In this document: piece by piece, positions 1 through 7,436 of the stretch
Layout of the letters: each line of letters starts with the position of its first letter
How positions within the stretch are numbered: the first letter of the stretch is position 1
IMG/VR virus record: IMGVR_UViG_3300029892_000197
Location: 1 to 39,108 of that record
Origin: a virus
Reading direction: 5' to 3' (one strand)
DNA: 39,108 bases
Translations under genes and position numbers: made by a program
Notes under the pieces: generated by a model
What the model saw: the letters and a program-made list of their open reading frames with translations, nothing else
Databases searched by the model: none
What the model was told of the DNA's origin: nothing

Positions 1-471
1 ATGACGACACACGCACCTCTGCCCGACACCGCAACCATATCGGCCCGAATCGCCCAGCTTCCTCTGTTACCGATGGACAGCCTCTGGGCGCTGTGGGATG
101 AGCATTTTGACCAGCGGCCGAACCATCATCACCGCACCTGGCTGGAGAGTCGACTGGCCTACAAACTCCAGGAACGTGCCTACGGATGCCTCAAGGTTTC
201 AGTACGACGCAAACTTGAGAGCATCGGCGAAACTGGCGTGCTGCCCAAGAATCTGCAACGTGATGCCGATCGGCTACTGCCCGGCACCATATTGACGCGA
301 ACCTACGATGACATCGACCACCATGTGTTGGTGCGAGGCGTGCGCGATTTCGAATATCGGGGACAGCGATTCACCAGCTTGAGCGCCATTGCCCGGGTAA
401 TCACGGGCAGTCCATGGTCGGGCCCCCTGTTCTTCGGACTCAAGTCACGTAACAAGAAGGAGGTCGTATGA
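1..471 (+). CDS. DUF2924 family protein
   Basis: This 156-residue protein carries the DUF2924 signature in its second half: a short beta-rich block (residues about 98-125) followed by the motif SLSAIARVITGSPWSGPLFF near the C terminus. Its biochemical role is not established. In many proteobacterial prophages and islands the family sits directly upstream of a large serine recombinase, as here, so a helper role in site-specific recombination or its control is a reasonable inference. Its stop overlaps the recombinase start as ATGA (468-471), implying translational coupling. The ATG is the first base of the window, so an upstream extension and the native ribosome binding site cannot be judged. 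Confidence 0.85.
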   Translation: MTTHAPLPDTATISARIAQLPLLPMDSLWALWDEHFDQRPNHHHRTWLESRLAYKLQERAYGCLKVSVRRKLESIGETGVLPKNLQRDADRLLPGTILTRTYDDIDHHVLVRGVRDFEYRGQRFTSLSAIARVITGSPWSGPLFFGLKSRNKKEVV

Positions 472-1886
472 GAACGATGCGTACCATGTCCGCGCCTTCG
501 CAGCCGATCGTCCCAAAAAAGCGATGCGCCATCTATACGCGTAAATCCACTGACGAAGGTCTGGACCAGGAGTACAACAGTCTCGAAGCGCAACGTGACG
601 CCGGCCTGGCATTCGTCGCCAGTCAGCGTCACGAAGGCTGGCTTGCTGTGGACGACGGCTACGACGACGGCGGGTACTCGGGAGGGAACTTGGATCGGCC
701 TGGTCTCAAGCGCCTCATGGCAGATATCGAGGCCGGCAGAGTTGATATCGTCGTGGTTTACAAAATCGATCGTCTGACCCGCAGCTTGTCGGATTTTGCC
801 AAGCTGGTGGACGTGTTCGATCGCAACGGCGTGTCCTTCGTTTCGGTCACCCAGCAGTTCAACACAACCACGTCCATGGGGCGGCTGACGCTGAACATTT
901 TGCTGTCCTTTGCTCAGTTCGAGCGGGAGGTCACTGGCGAGCGTATTCGCGACAAGATTGCCGCCAGCAAAGCCAAGGGAATGTGGATGGGTGGCATGCC
1001 CCCATTGGGCTACGACGTCGTGGAGCGAAAGCTGGTGGTCAAAGCCTCCGAAGCGAATTTGGTGCGTGGCATCTTCCGGCGTTATGCCGAGCATGGATCG
1101 GCGGCACAACTGGTTCGGGAACTGGCCATCGAAGGTCACACTACCAAGTCCTGGGTGACTCAGGGCGGACAGCAACGCCCGGGGCGCCCCATCGATCAGC
1201 AATATCTGTTCGCCTTGCTGCGCAACCGCATCTACCTTGGCGAAATGGTCCACAAAGGACAGAGCTTTCCAGGGCAGCACGAGGCTATCGTCCCCCAAGA
1301 ACTCTGGAATGCGGCTCACGCCTTCATCGAACGGCGGAAGCAAGGCCCTCGTGAGCACCGCACCGAACATCCCGCACTGCTGGCCGGCCTACTGTTCGCA
1401 CCCGATGGGCAGCGCATGATTCATCACTTCACGAAGAAGAAAAACGGACGCCTCTATCGCTACTACGTGCCCTACCTGCACAAGCGGCGCAATGCCGGGG
1501 CCACATTGCTGCCCGGTACCGAAGATATCGGTGCCCTACCTGCCGCCGAGATCGAGGCCGCAGTTCTTGAACAAATCCACCTGGCGCTCCGCTCGCCGGA
1601 GATGCTCGTCGCCACCTGGCGTGCCTGCCAGAAACATCCCGCTGGCGCGGATCTCGACGAAGGACATGTGCTGATCGCGATGCAACGAATCGGGGCAGTG
1701 TGGGAACAGCTCTTTCCGCTTGAGCAGCAACGCATCACGCAATTGCTGATCGAGCGTATCCAAGTGCACGGGCAAGGACTGGATATCCTTTGGCGCGAGG
1801 ACGGGTGGATTGGGCTGGGGGCTGACATTGCGCAGCACCCTCTGGTTGAGGAGATGAAGGAGTCCAGGGAGGAAGCGTTCGCATGA
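468..1886 (+). CDS. Large serine recombinase (phage integrase)
   Basis: This 472-residue protein is a serine integrase that would catalyse integration and excision through a covalent phosphoserine-DNA intermediate. The resolvase-type catalytic domain covers about residues 18-165, with YTRKS giving the likely nucleophile Ser27 and the KIDRLTR and AQFEREVTGERIRDKI segments typical of the family. The recombinase DNA-binding domain follows (about 185-290). The downstream region that is a cysteine zinc ribbon in many large serine recombinases has no CxxC pairs here (about 300-350), which seems normal for the DUF2924-linked subgroup. The start has a strong AAGGAGG (457-463) and overlaps the upstream stop; ATGs at 477 and 486 are in-frame alternatives. 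The downstream gene also overlaps it by ATGA. Confidence 0.93.
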   Translation: MRTMRTMSAPSQPIVPKKRCAIYTRKSTDEGLDQEYNSLEAQRDAGLAFVASQRHEGWLAVDDGYDDGGYSGGNLDRPGLKRLMADIEAGRVDIVVVYKIDRLTRSLSDFAKLVDVFDRNGVSFVSVTQQFNTTTSMGRLTLNILLSFAQFEREVTGERIRDKIAASKAKGMWMGGMPPLGYDVVERKLVVKASEANLVRGIFRRYAEHGSAAQLVRELAIEGHTTKSWVTQGGQQRPGRPIDQQYLFALLRNRIYLGEMVHKGQSFPGQHEAIVPQELWNAAHAFIERRKQGPREHRTEHPALLAGLLFAPDGQRMIHHFTKKKNGRLYRYYVPYLHKRRNAGATLLPGTEDIGALPAAEIEAAVLEQIHLALRSPEMLVATWRACQKHPAGADLDEGHVLIAMQRIGAVWEQLFPLEQQRITQLLIERIQVHGQGLDILWREDGWIGLGADIAQHPLVEEMKESREEAFA

Positions 1887-2368
1887 GAACGACCATCAAA
1901 CCTGCCATGAAAGCGAACAATCCCCGTCTGCGTAGCGTCCGAATCGATATCGGTGGCGATGCTCGCGACTACACCACCGGTCATCAGCGTGTGACGCTGG
2001 TGCCGCTGACCATCCGGCGTAAGCAGAACCGGAAAGTGATGATTCCGCCTCCTGGCGACGGCCCAGGCCAGGGCAACGGAGGGCATGATCTGCCAATGAT
2101 CAAGATGTTGGGCAAGGCCTTCTACTGGCAGCGTCTGCTCGATGAGGGGCGCTATCCAACGGCGAACGATTTGGCGCGGTCATTGAAGCTCGAGCCTGGG
2201 TGGGTGGCAGAAGTATTGCGTCTGACCACGTTGGCGCCGGACATCATCGAGTCGGTTCTCGAGGGGCGCCAGCCCCGTGATCTGAATCTCCATACGCTAC
2301 GCGGCCGTCGCGACCAACTGCCTCGTGACTGGCAAGAGCAGCGCAAGGCGCTGGGGTTCGCGCCTTAA
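1883..2368 (+). CDS. KorB/ParB-like HTH protein of the recombinase cassette
   Basis: This is a 161-residue basic protein. The N-terminal half is rich in Arg, Lys and Gly with no recognised fold. Residues about 90-150 hold a helix-turn-helix resembling the DNA-binding part of KorB/ParB: ANDLARSLKLEPGWVAEVLR followed by LAPDIIESVLEGRQP. Proteins of this type regularly form the third member of the DUF2924-recombinase cassette. I infer a DNA-binding accessory or autoregulatory role, for example in directing integration versus excision; that is not shown by the sequence. The start overlaps the recombinase stop by ATGA, and a strong terminator follows 28 bp after its own stop. Confidence 0.75.
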   Translation: MRTTIKPAMKANNPRLRSVRIDIGGDARDYTTGHQRVTLVPLTIRRKQNRKVMIPPPGDGPGQGNGGHDLPMIKMLGKAFYWQRLLDEGRYPTANDLARSLKLEPGWVAEVLRLTTLAPDIIESVLEGRQPRDLNLHTLRGRRDQLPRDWQEQRKALGFAP

Positions 2369-2395
2369 TCGTCCAACCCCGAAACTCTGAAGCTG

Positions 2396-2422
2396 ACGGC
2401 GAGCCATGTGCTCGCCGTTTTT
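2396..2422 (+). terminator. Rho-independent terminator after the recombinase cassette
   Basis: A perfect 8-bp stem, ACGGCGAG (2396-2403) with CTCGCCGT (2411-2418), encloses a 7-nt loop and runs into a T5 tract (2418-2422). It separates the recombinase cassette from the early operon, so the two are probably independent transcription units. Confidence 0.9.
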
Positions 2423-2442
2423 GCGTCTGTAGACCGGCATTA

Positions 2443-2470
2443 GCGAACCAGAAGTTCCGTCGTGGTTCGC
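2443..2470. promoter_or_regulatory. Inverted repeat, possible operator of the early operon
   Basis: GCGAACCA (2443-2450) and TGGTTCGC (2463-2470) form a perfect 8-bp inverted repeat with a 12-bp spacer, 80 bp upstream of the first early gene and just after the recombinase terminator. The position suits a repressor or HTH-protein operator. There is no T tract, so it is unlikely to be a second terminator. No convincing sigma-70 promoter was found beside it. Confidence 0.45.
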
Positions 2471-2549
2471 CATTCGGTCCCTCTTATGTTCGCCACCCGA
2501 CGACTGAAATGAGGCCTGCAATTCCTCAACAACGTCATAGGAGGCTTAC

Positions 2550-2813
2550 ATGCCGACACCAGTCAATAACACCCATCAATCGCCCCACCCGGCGATCAAC
2601 AGCCTGGCTCCGGGCGACCGGCGGGTCTTGAACGAAAACGAGCTCGCGCAGCGCTGGGGTGTCAGCCCCAAGACCCTGCAGCGTTGGCGCAGCGAAGGTC
2701 GCGGACCCCGCTATCTCAAGCTGTCGAAGCGGGTCAGCTATCCCCTCGAGGCCGTCATCGACTTCGAATATAGCGCGCTGCACGACTCGACTTCTGAGCG
2801 CGTGGCGCGGTGA
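2550..2813 (+). CDS. Small HTH DNA-binding protein (excisionase/AlpA-like)
   Basis: This 87-residue protein contains a MerR/excisionase-type winged helix over residues about 28-72: LNENELAQRWGVSPKTLQRW followed by the wing GPRYLKLSKRVSYPLEAVIDF. Such proteins bind phage operators or act as recombination directionality factors. It is the first gene of the early operon, after a terminator and an inverted repeat, so it could be either the regulator of this operon or the excisionase partner of the serine recombinase. AGGAGG lies 7-8 bp before the ATG. The fold assignment is firm, the role is inference. Confidence 0.8.
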   Translation: MPTPVNNTHQSPHPAINSLAPGDRRVLNENELAQRWGVSPKTLQRWRSEGRGPRYLKLSKRVSYPLEAVIDFEYSALHDSTSERVAR

Positions 2814-2824
2814 AGGGGATAGCG

Positions 2825-3304
2825 ATGAACGATCTCATCATCTTCCCCGATCAGCTCACTGCAATGTCGGTGTCGCAATTGCAGGCGCTGCCACCGGCAC
2901 ACCTCGTCGAAGTTCAACGCAATCTCGGGCAATTGGCCGACTGGCTCAAGAAGGAGCAGGCCAAGGTGCATACCGCCATGCAGCAGCGATTCGGAGAACT
3001 GGAACGCGCTGCGCGTGCAGAGACCGGCAAGGATTTCGGTACGGTTCGCTTCAGTGACGGCCCGCTCAGCGTGTCGATCGACAAACCGAAACGCGTCAGT
3101 TGGGACCAGAAGCAATTAGCCGAGATTGCCAAGCGCATCGCCGCCTCTGGCGATCGTGTCGAGGACTACCTCGACATCGAGTTCAGCGTCCCCGAGTCCC
3201 GCTTCAACAACTGGCCGACGTCACTGCGCGAGCAGTTCGAGGCCGCCCGCACCGTCAAACCCGGCAAGGCCATCTACGCCCTTGATCTCGATTCTGAGGA
3301 GTAA
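2825..3304 (+). CDS. Phage early protein, function unknown
   Basis: I do not recognise this 159-residue protein. It has a predicted helical, charged N-terminal half (residues about 15-60, rich in Gln, Glu and Lys, coiled-coil-like) and a C-terminal part ending in an acidic tail. The ATG at 2825 is preferred because AAGGGG (2813-2818) lies 6 bp upstream; an in-frame GTG at 2810 would place the start before that site. It lies in the early operon ahead of the antirepressor and recombination genes, so a role in DNA metabolism or its control is possible but not shown. Confidence 0.65.
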   Translation: MNDLIIFPDQLTAMSVSQLQALPPAHLVEVQRNLGQLADWLKKEQAKVHTAMQQRFGELERAARAETGKDFGTVRFSDGPLSVSIDKPKRVSWDQKQLAEIAKRIAASGDRVEDYLDIEFSVPESRFNNWPTSLREQFEAARTVKPGKAIYALDLDSEE

Positions 3305-3307
3305 TGC

Positions 3308-3589
3308 ATGAATACCATCAATACCGCCACGCTGCGAAAACACGTCAGCTCACTCTTCGCCGAAAACCTGCCGGAGCAGATCCGCTACCGGGATCGGGAC
3401 GGGCACGAAGTGGTCATCCCGACTCACACCGCGACCCTCGACGAACTGGCCTTTGCTATCCAGTTTGCCGCTGACGAGCAGTCCCTTGCCAGCCGTCGTC
3501 GCTGCGCACTGGACGATCTCTATATCAATGCCCGCAAGGTCGGCGCGATCGGTTCGGATCGTCTGTCCGCGATCGACTGGAAGGAGTGA
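3308..3589 (+). CDS. Small phage early protein, function unknown
   Basis: This is a 93-residue protein without a recognised domain. The N-terminal part (residues 1-45) looks beta-rich and the rest helical; it contains no cysteine pairs or membrane segment. It starts 3 bp after the previous stop with GAGGAG about 6 bp upstream, and its end lies over the Shine-Dalgarno site of the next gene, so it is a compact operon member. Only the coding call is supported. Confidence 0.6.
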   Translation: MNTINTATLRKHVSSLFAENLPEQIRYRDRDGHEVVIPTHTATLDELAFAIQFAADEQSLASRRRCALDDLYINARKVGAIGSDRLSAIDWKE

Positions 3590-3591
3590 TC

Positions 3592-4350
3592 ATGAACATG
3601 CTTACTCCGTTTCAGTTTGAGTCCCACGCCCTCCGGGTGCAGATTGATGATGCCGGCCAGCCATGGTTCAACGCCAATGACGTCTGTGCTGCCCTGGAAT
3701 TGGCGAATCCCTCTGATGCTGTTTCCAAGCACGTCGATGCCGATGACCTCGCAAAACGCGAGGTCATCGATAGCCTTGGGCGGACCCAGCGCGCAAACCA
3801 CGTCAATGAGTCTGGCCTTTACGCGCTGATCCTCGGTAGCACCAAGGAGGCCGCGAAAAGGTTCAAGCGCTGGGTGACCAGCGATGTCTTGCCGAGCATT
3901 CGCAAGACCGGGAGCTACGCGGTTCCGGCCCTGGCCGCTTTGCCCGCGCCAACGCAGGATCGTGTCACGGCCCTGTTGTTGATCGGCGAGGCCGTCGCCA
4001 AGGTGCCGGGGGTTAAGGCCGGGATTGCCATGGCCGCGACGCTGACCTGCATCCAGGAAAACACCGGGCTGACTGTCGAGACGATGCGTCGCGCACTGCC
4101 CGTGGCCAACGAACCAATCTGTTCGCTCAATGCGACTCAGCTCGGCAAGTTGATCGGCATCTCTGCCAAGGCAACCAACCAACGCCTGGCCAACTACGGT
4201 CTTCAGTTCCGCAATGATCGTGATGAGTGGGAACTGACCGAGGCAGGCGAATCCTGGGCTGAAGCCATGCCGTACTCGCGCAATGGCCATAGCGGCTACC
4301 AGATTCTCTGGAATCCGGCGGTTGCCGAGCAGTTGAAGGAGGTGGCGTGA
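3592..4350 (+). CDS. BRO family phage antirepressor
   Basis: This 252-residue protein has a BRO-N domain at residues about 5-105, shown by WFNANDVCAALELANPSDAV, the block NHVNESGLYALILGSTKEAA, and FKRWVTSDVLPSIRKTGSY. The BRO-N fold binds DNA in many phage antirepressors. A second, winged-helix-like region covers about 180-245 (ATQLGKLIGISAKATNQRLA and the WELTEAGESWAEA block). It probably inactivates or competes with a repressor, or regulates early expression. The ATG at 3592 is chosen because AAGGAG (3581-3586) precedes it by 5 bp; the GTG at 3586 overlaps that site. The stop overlaps the next start. Confidence 0.88.
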   Translation: MNMLTPFQFESHALRVQIDDAGQPWFNANDVCAALELANPSDAVSKHVDADDLAKREVIDSLGRTQRANHVNESGLYALILGSTKEAAKRFKRWVTSDVLPSIRKTGSYAVPALAALPAPTQDRVTALLLIGEAVAKVPGVKAGIAMAATLTCIQENTGLTVETMRRALPVANEPICSLNATQLGKLIGISAKATNQRLANYGLQFRNDRDEWELTEAGESWAEAMPYSRNGHSGYQILWNPAVAEQLKEVA

Positions 4351-5168
4351 TGGCTCTTCCCATCATTACCGCTGACCAGCGACTGCGCGAGAAGAAGGGG
4401 GTCAAGCTGGTGCTACTCGGCAAGAGCGGCATCGGCAAGACTACCCAACTCAAGACGCTTCCTGAAGACACCACCTTGTTCGTCGATCTGGAAGCCGGTG
4501 ATCTTGCGGTCAAGGATTGGCGGGGCGACTGTGTGCGGCCGACGACCTGGCCGGAATTCCGCGATCTGGTGGTGTTTCTGGCAGGGCCGAATCCGGCATT
4601 GCCTGCCGAGGCTCCGTACTCGGATGCTCACTATCAGCATGTCTGTGAGCGCTATGGCGATCCGGAACAGTTGGCGAAATACGACTGCTATTTCGTCGAC
4701 AGCATCACGGTGCTGGCCCGGCTGGCGCTGATCTGGGCTAAGACGCAGCCGCAGGCGATGTCCGAGCGCACAGGCAAACCCGACACGCGCGGCGCCTATG
4801 GGTTGCTCGGTACCGAGATGCTCGGTGCGCTGATGCATCTTCAGCACGCCCGGGGCAAGCATGTGGTGTTCGTGTCCATCCTCGATGAACGTCTCGATGA
4901 TTTCAATCGCAAGGTGTTCGTCCCGCAGATCGAGGGCGCCAAAACCTCGGCCGAGCTTCCCGGCATCGTGGATGAGGTGGTGACTCTGGCCGAGATAAAA
5001 GCCGAGGACGGCTCTGCCTACCGTGCCTTTGTCACCCACACCCTGAATCCCTACGGCTATCCCGCCAAGGATCGCTCCGGTCAGCTTGATTTGCTGGAGC
5101 CACCCGACTTGCGCGCGCTCATCGAGAAGTGCGCCACCGCAACCCAATCCCAAATTACCAAGGAGTAA
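4350..5168 (+). CDS. Sak4-like RecA-fold ATPase (phage recombinase, AAA_24)
   Basis: This 272-residue P-loop ATPase has Walker A GKSGIGKTT at residues 24-32 and a Walker B-like YDCYFVDSIT at about residue 113. Phage nucleotide-binding proteins of this AAA_24 type include Sak4, a shortened RecA/Rad51-like protein that anneals single strands with the help of an SSB. The next gene encodes an SSB-like protein and a Cas4-like exonuclease lies two kilobases on, which supports the recombination role. The start codon overlaps the antirepressor stop (TGATG). Sak4 is an inference from fold, size and neighbours; another ATPase of the same superfamily cannot be excluded. Confidence 0.78.
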   Translation: MALPIITADQRLREKKGVKLVLLGKSGIGKTTQLKTLPEDTTLFVDLEAGDLAVKDWRGDCVRPTTWPEFRDLVVFLAGPNPALPAEAPYSDAHYQHVCERYGDPEQLAKYDCYFVDSITVLARLALIWAKTQPQAMSERTGKPDTRGAYGLLGTEMLGALMHLQHARGKHVVFVSILDERLDDFNRKVFVPQIEGAKTSAELPGIVDEVVTLAEIKAEDGSAYRAFVTHTLNPYGYPAKDRSGQLDLLEPPDLRALIEKCATATQSQITKE

Positions 5169-5170
5169 TC

Positions 5171-5776
5171 ATGTCTGCCTGGAACGATTTCAACGACGCC
5201 GAACAACAACAATCCTTCGACCTCATTCCCAAGGGCACTGTCGCCCGTGTGCGCATGACCATCAAGCCCGGTGGCTACGATGATGCCGCACAGGGATGGG
5301 CGGGAGGATATGCCACGCAGAGCTTCGACACGGGCAGCATCTACCTGGCCTGCGAGTTCGTGATCCTTGAGGGTGAATTCGCCCGCCGCAAGATGTGGTC
5401 GAACATCGGCCTGCACAGTGCGAAGGGGCCTGCGTGGGGCAACATGGGCAGGACGTTCGTTCGCGCTGCGCTCAACAGCGCCCGCAATATCAATCCCAAG
5501 GACAACTCACCGCAAGCGGCGGCTGCACGCCGCATCCAGGGGTTCCACGAACTGGACGGCATCGAGTTCGTCGCTCGCATCGATGTCGAGAAGGATGGTC
5601 GCGGCGAACTGCGCAACGTGGTGAAGATCGCTGTCGAGCCCGATCAGCCCGAGTACGCCCGCGCCGTCGGAAGCACTCCCGCCCCGATGGCCGCGCCTAC
5701 CGTTGCTCGCCCGACGACGCCATCCGCCCCGACACCGAGCGCTTCTGTGTCGGGCAAACCGGCCTGGGCACAGTAA
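5171..5776 (+). CDS. SSB-like DUF669-type protein
   Basis: This 201-residue protein resembles phage DUF669-like single-strand-binding proteins. It begins MSAWNDFNDAE, has a beta-rich core (about 20-150) with SIYLACEFVILEGEFARRKM and the phrase NIGLHSAKGPAWGNMGRTF, and then a Pro/Ala/Thr-rich disordered tail (about 165-201) ending in WAQ. A folded OB-like core with a flexible tail is the normal SSB layout, although the usual acidic tip is missing. It follows the Sak4-like ATPase with AAGGAG 6 bp before the ATG. It probably coats single strands and loads that ATPase. An upstream ATG at 5129 lies inside the preceding gene and lacks a site. Confidence 0.75.
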   Translation: MSAWNDFNDAEQQQSFDLIPKGTVARVRMTIKPGGYDDAAQGWAGGYATQSFDTGSIYLACEFVILEGEFARRKMWSNIGLHSAKGPAWGNMGRTFVRAALNSARNINPKDNSPQAAAARRIQGFHELDGIEFVARIDVEKDGRGELRNVVKIAVEPDQPEYARAVGSTPAPMAAPTVARPTTPSAPTPSASVSGKPAWAQ

Positions 5777-5786
5777 GGGGATGGGC

Positions 5787-5999
5787 ATGAACGGGAAACG
5801 TTGCGGCAATTGTCGCCATCTCGATCCGTCAAGCGCCAGTGATATTGGCGGCCTGCGCATTGCGCGCTGCCGCCATCCCAGTGGCGTGCGTATCGGCTCG
5901 ACCCCGATTCGCGATGACTACGTCGAACTCGATGCCTATTGCACGGACCACGCGGTTCGCGCTCGCCCGGGCAAGCCGGCCGGAGGTTGCCATGTATGA
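5787..5999 (+). CDS. Small zinc-ribbon-like phage protein
   Basis: This 70-residue protein has a CGNCRHL knuckle at its N terminus, a later Cys (ARCRHPS), and two further Cys near the end (AYCTD, GGCHV). The pattern suggests a small metal-binding fold; the ligands are inferred. ATG 5787 is preferred over ATG 5781 because AAGGGG (5775-5780) is 6 bp upstream. Its stop overlaps the next start as ATGA. Its function is unknown; small zinc proteins of this kind are common in phage replication-recombination operons. Confidence 0.65.
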   Translation: MNGKRCGNCRHLDPSSASDIGGLRIARCRHPSGVRIGSTPIRDDYVELDAYCTDHAVRARPGKPAGGCHV

Positions 6000-6490
6000 G
6001 CGGCAAGTGCTGGGTATGCCAACGCCAGGCGCGGGGATTCGGCCACTCCGACAACCGGCATCGCATCGGCGATCCACGGCGCTACCCGATCGACTGGGTG
6101 TTCTGTTCACGCCGCTGTCAGGATGTGTTTCACGCCTTGTATGGCAACTGGCTGCGCGTGAAGGATGGCGGCAAGCGCATCGTGGAGGTCGCCATGATCG
6201 ATCCATCTGACGTCGAACTGGCCGCTATGCGCAAGTGCCTCAAGTCCTTCGGCGAAGCTGCCGGTGAGATTGGATTTGCCAAACCGCTCGGCGACTATAG
6301 CGAAGCCGAGGCACTGCGCGTGATCGACGCCATTGTCACCTGCTACACCGATGCGATGGTCGAGCACCACGAAGAGACCAAGTTCCCACCGGTACGTGGC
6401 ATGGTGCCGACACCGGATCCGATGGCCAACCCCTTCGCCGATCTGGAGGACGACTTGCCATGGGAAGACGGGAAGGGGGCGAAGCGATGA
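5996..6490 (+). CDS. Zinc-finger phage protein (possibly DUF6511-like)
   Basis: This 164-residue protein starts with a treble-clef-like cysteine pattern: CWVCQRQARGFG and then VFCSRRCQDVFHALYGNW (Cys pairs at about residues 5/8 and 39/43). The rest is mostly helical and ends in an acidic Pro/Asp-rich segment. The N terminus resembles the DUF6511 group of phage proteins, as far as I can recall. Its role is unknown; a nucleic-acid contact in the recombination operon is plausible. GGAGG (5982-5986) precedes the ATG, which overlaps the previous stop; the longer frame from 5939 has no site. Confidence 0.65.
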   Translation: MSGKCWVCQRQARGFGHSDNRHRIGDPRRYPIDWVFCSRRCQDVFHALYGNWLRVKDGGKRIVEVAMIDPSDVELAAMRKCLKSFGEAAGEIGFAKPLGDYSEAEALRVIDAIVTCYTDAMVEHHEETKFPPVRGMVPTPDPMANPFADLEDDLPWEDGKGAKR

Positions 6491-7224
6491 TGAACTTCAA
6501 CTCCTCGTCAAGCCTCTCCGGTCAGGTCACGGCATTGGTCGATTTTGGAATGCAGCGCCTGCGTTCCGAAGAGGTGCCGCGTGACTACCTCGGGGCATCT
6601 CGTCTCGGCGTGTCCTGTGCGCGGGCGTTGCAGTATGAGTTTGCCAAGGCGCCAGTCGACCATGGTCGTGACCACGATGGACGCTTGCTACGCATCTTCA
6701 GGCGCGGCCATGTCATGGAGGATTGCATGGTCGACTGGCTACGGGCGGCAGGGTTCGATCTGCGCACTCGCAAGGCCAATGGTGATCAGTTTGGTTTCTC
6801 GGCGGCTGGTGGACGTCTGCAAGGACATATCGACGGCGTCATCGTCGGCGGTCCCCAGGGCTTCGCCTATCCCGCGCTCTGGGAGAACAAATGTCTGGGC
6901 TCGAAGTCCTGGCGCGATCTCGAAAAGAGTGGGTTGGCGGTGGCCAAGCCAGTCTATGCCGCGCAGGTGGCGATCTATCAAGCCTACCTCGAGTTGCATG
7001 AGCAGCCAGCCATCTTCACGGCGGTCAATGCCGACACCATGGAGATCTACACCGAATTGGTGCCCTTCGACGCAGCCCTGGCCCAACGCATGTCCGATCG
7101 GGCGCTGAACGTGATCTCGGCGACTGAAGCCGGCGAATTGCTTCCACGTGCCTTTCATGACCCCACCCATTTTGAGTGCCGGATGTGCGCATGGCAGGAC
7201 CGGTGCTGGAGGAATACAGCATGA
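6487..7224 (+). CDS. Cas4/AddB-like PD-(D/E)XK exonuclease with Fe-S cysteines
   Basis: This 245-residue nuclease has the PD-(D/E)XK core GHIDG (Asp116) and WENK (Glu133, Lys135). It also has the four-cysteine Fe-S arrangement known from Cas4 and AddB: a single N-terminal Cys44 (GVSCARALQY) and a C-terminal C-x2-C-x5-C at 231, 234 and 240. In those families the cluster staples the nuclease domain. With the Sak4-like ATPase and SSB-like protein upstream it probably makes the single-stranded ends for annealing, replacing lambda exonuclease. A site GGAAGGGGG (6471-6479) lies 7 bp before the ATG, which overlaps the previous stop; ATG 6490 is an alternative. Confidence 0.88.
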   Translation: MMNFNSSSSLSGQVTALVDFGMQRLRSEEVPRDYLGASRLGVSCARALQYEFAKAPVDHGRDHDGRLLRIFRRGHVMEDCMVDWLRAAGFDLRTRKANGDQFGFSAAGGRLQGHIDGVIVGGPQGFAYPALWENKCLGSKSWRDLEKSGLAVAKPVYAAQVAIYQAYLELHEQPAIFTAVNADTMEIYTELVPFDAALAQRMSDRALNVISATEAGELLPRAFHDPTHFECRMCAWQDRCWRNTA

Positions 7225-7436
7225 ACCCATCATCCATCAGCGATGTATTTGGCGAACGCCTGGTCGATGCAAGCGAGGCTGCCCATTGCCTGAATTTGCC
7301 CATGTACCTGCTCACGCATCCCAAGGAACGAGCACGACTGGGCATACCGCATTACCGGGTCGGCAAGCTCGTCCGCTTCAAATTGCACGAGTTGGAAACG
7401 TGGATGTTGGCACAGGGAGGCGCGGCGAATGCTTGA
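7221..7436 (+). CDS. Small winged-helix protein (AlpA/excisionase-like)
   Basis: This 71-residue protein has a helix-turn-helix with a wing: VDASEAAHCLNLPMYLLTHP, then IPHYRVGKLVRFKLHELETW. The arrangement is that of excisionase/AlpA-type DNA-binding proteins. It overlaps both neighbours (ATGA at the exonuclease stop, and 8 bp with the primase), so it is translationally coupled to replication. It could guide the primase to DNA, regulate the operon, or serve as recombination directionality factor; a similar HTH protein is encoded at 2550-2813, so the roles may be divided. Confidence 0.75.
   Translation: MNPSSISDVFGERLVDASEAAHCLNLPMYLLTHPKERARLGIPHYRVGKLVRFKLHELETWMLAQGGAANA

Noticed and set aside
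303-1370. 355-codon open frame on the minus strand
   Set aside because: It is antisense to the serine recombinase, which has clear catalytic motifs; long antisense frames are expected at this GC content.
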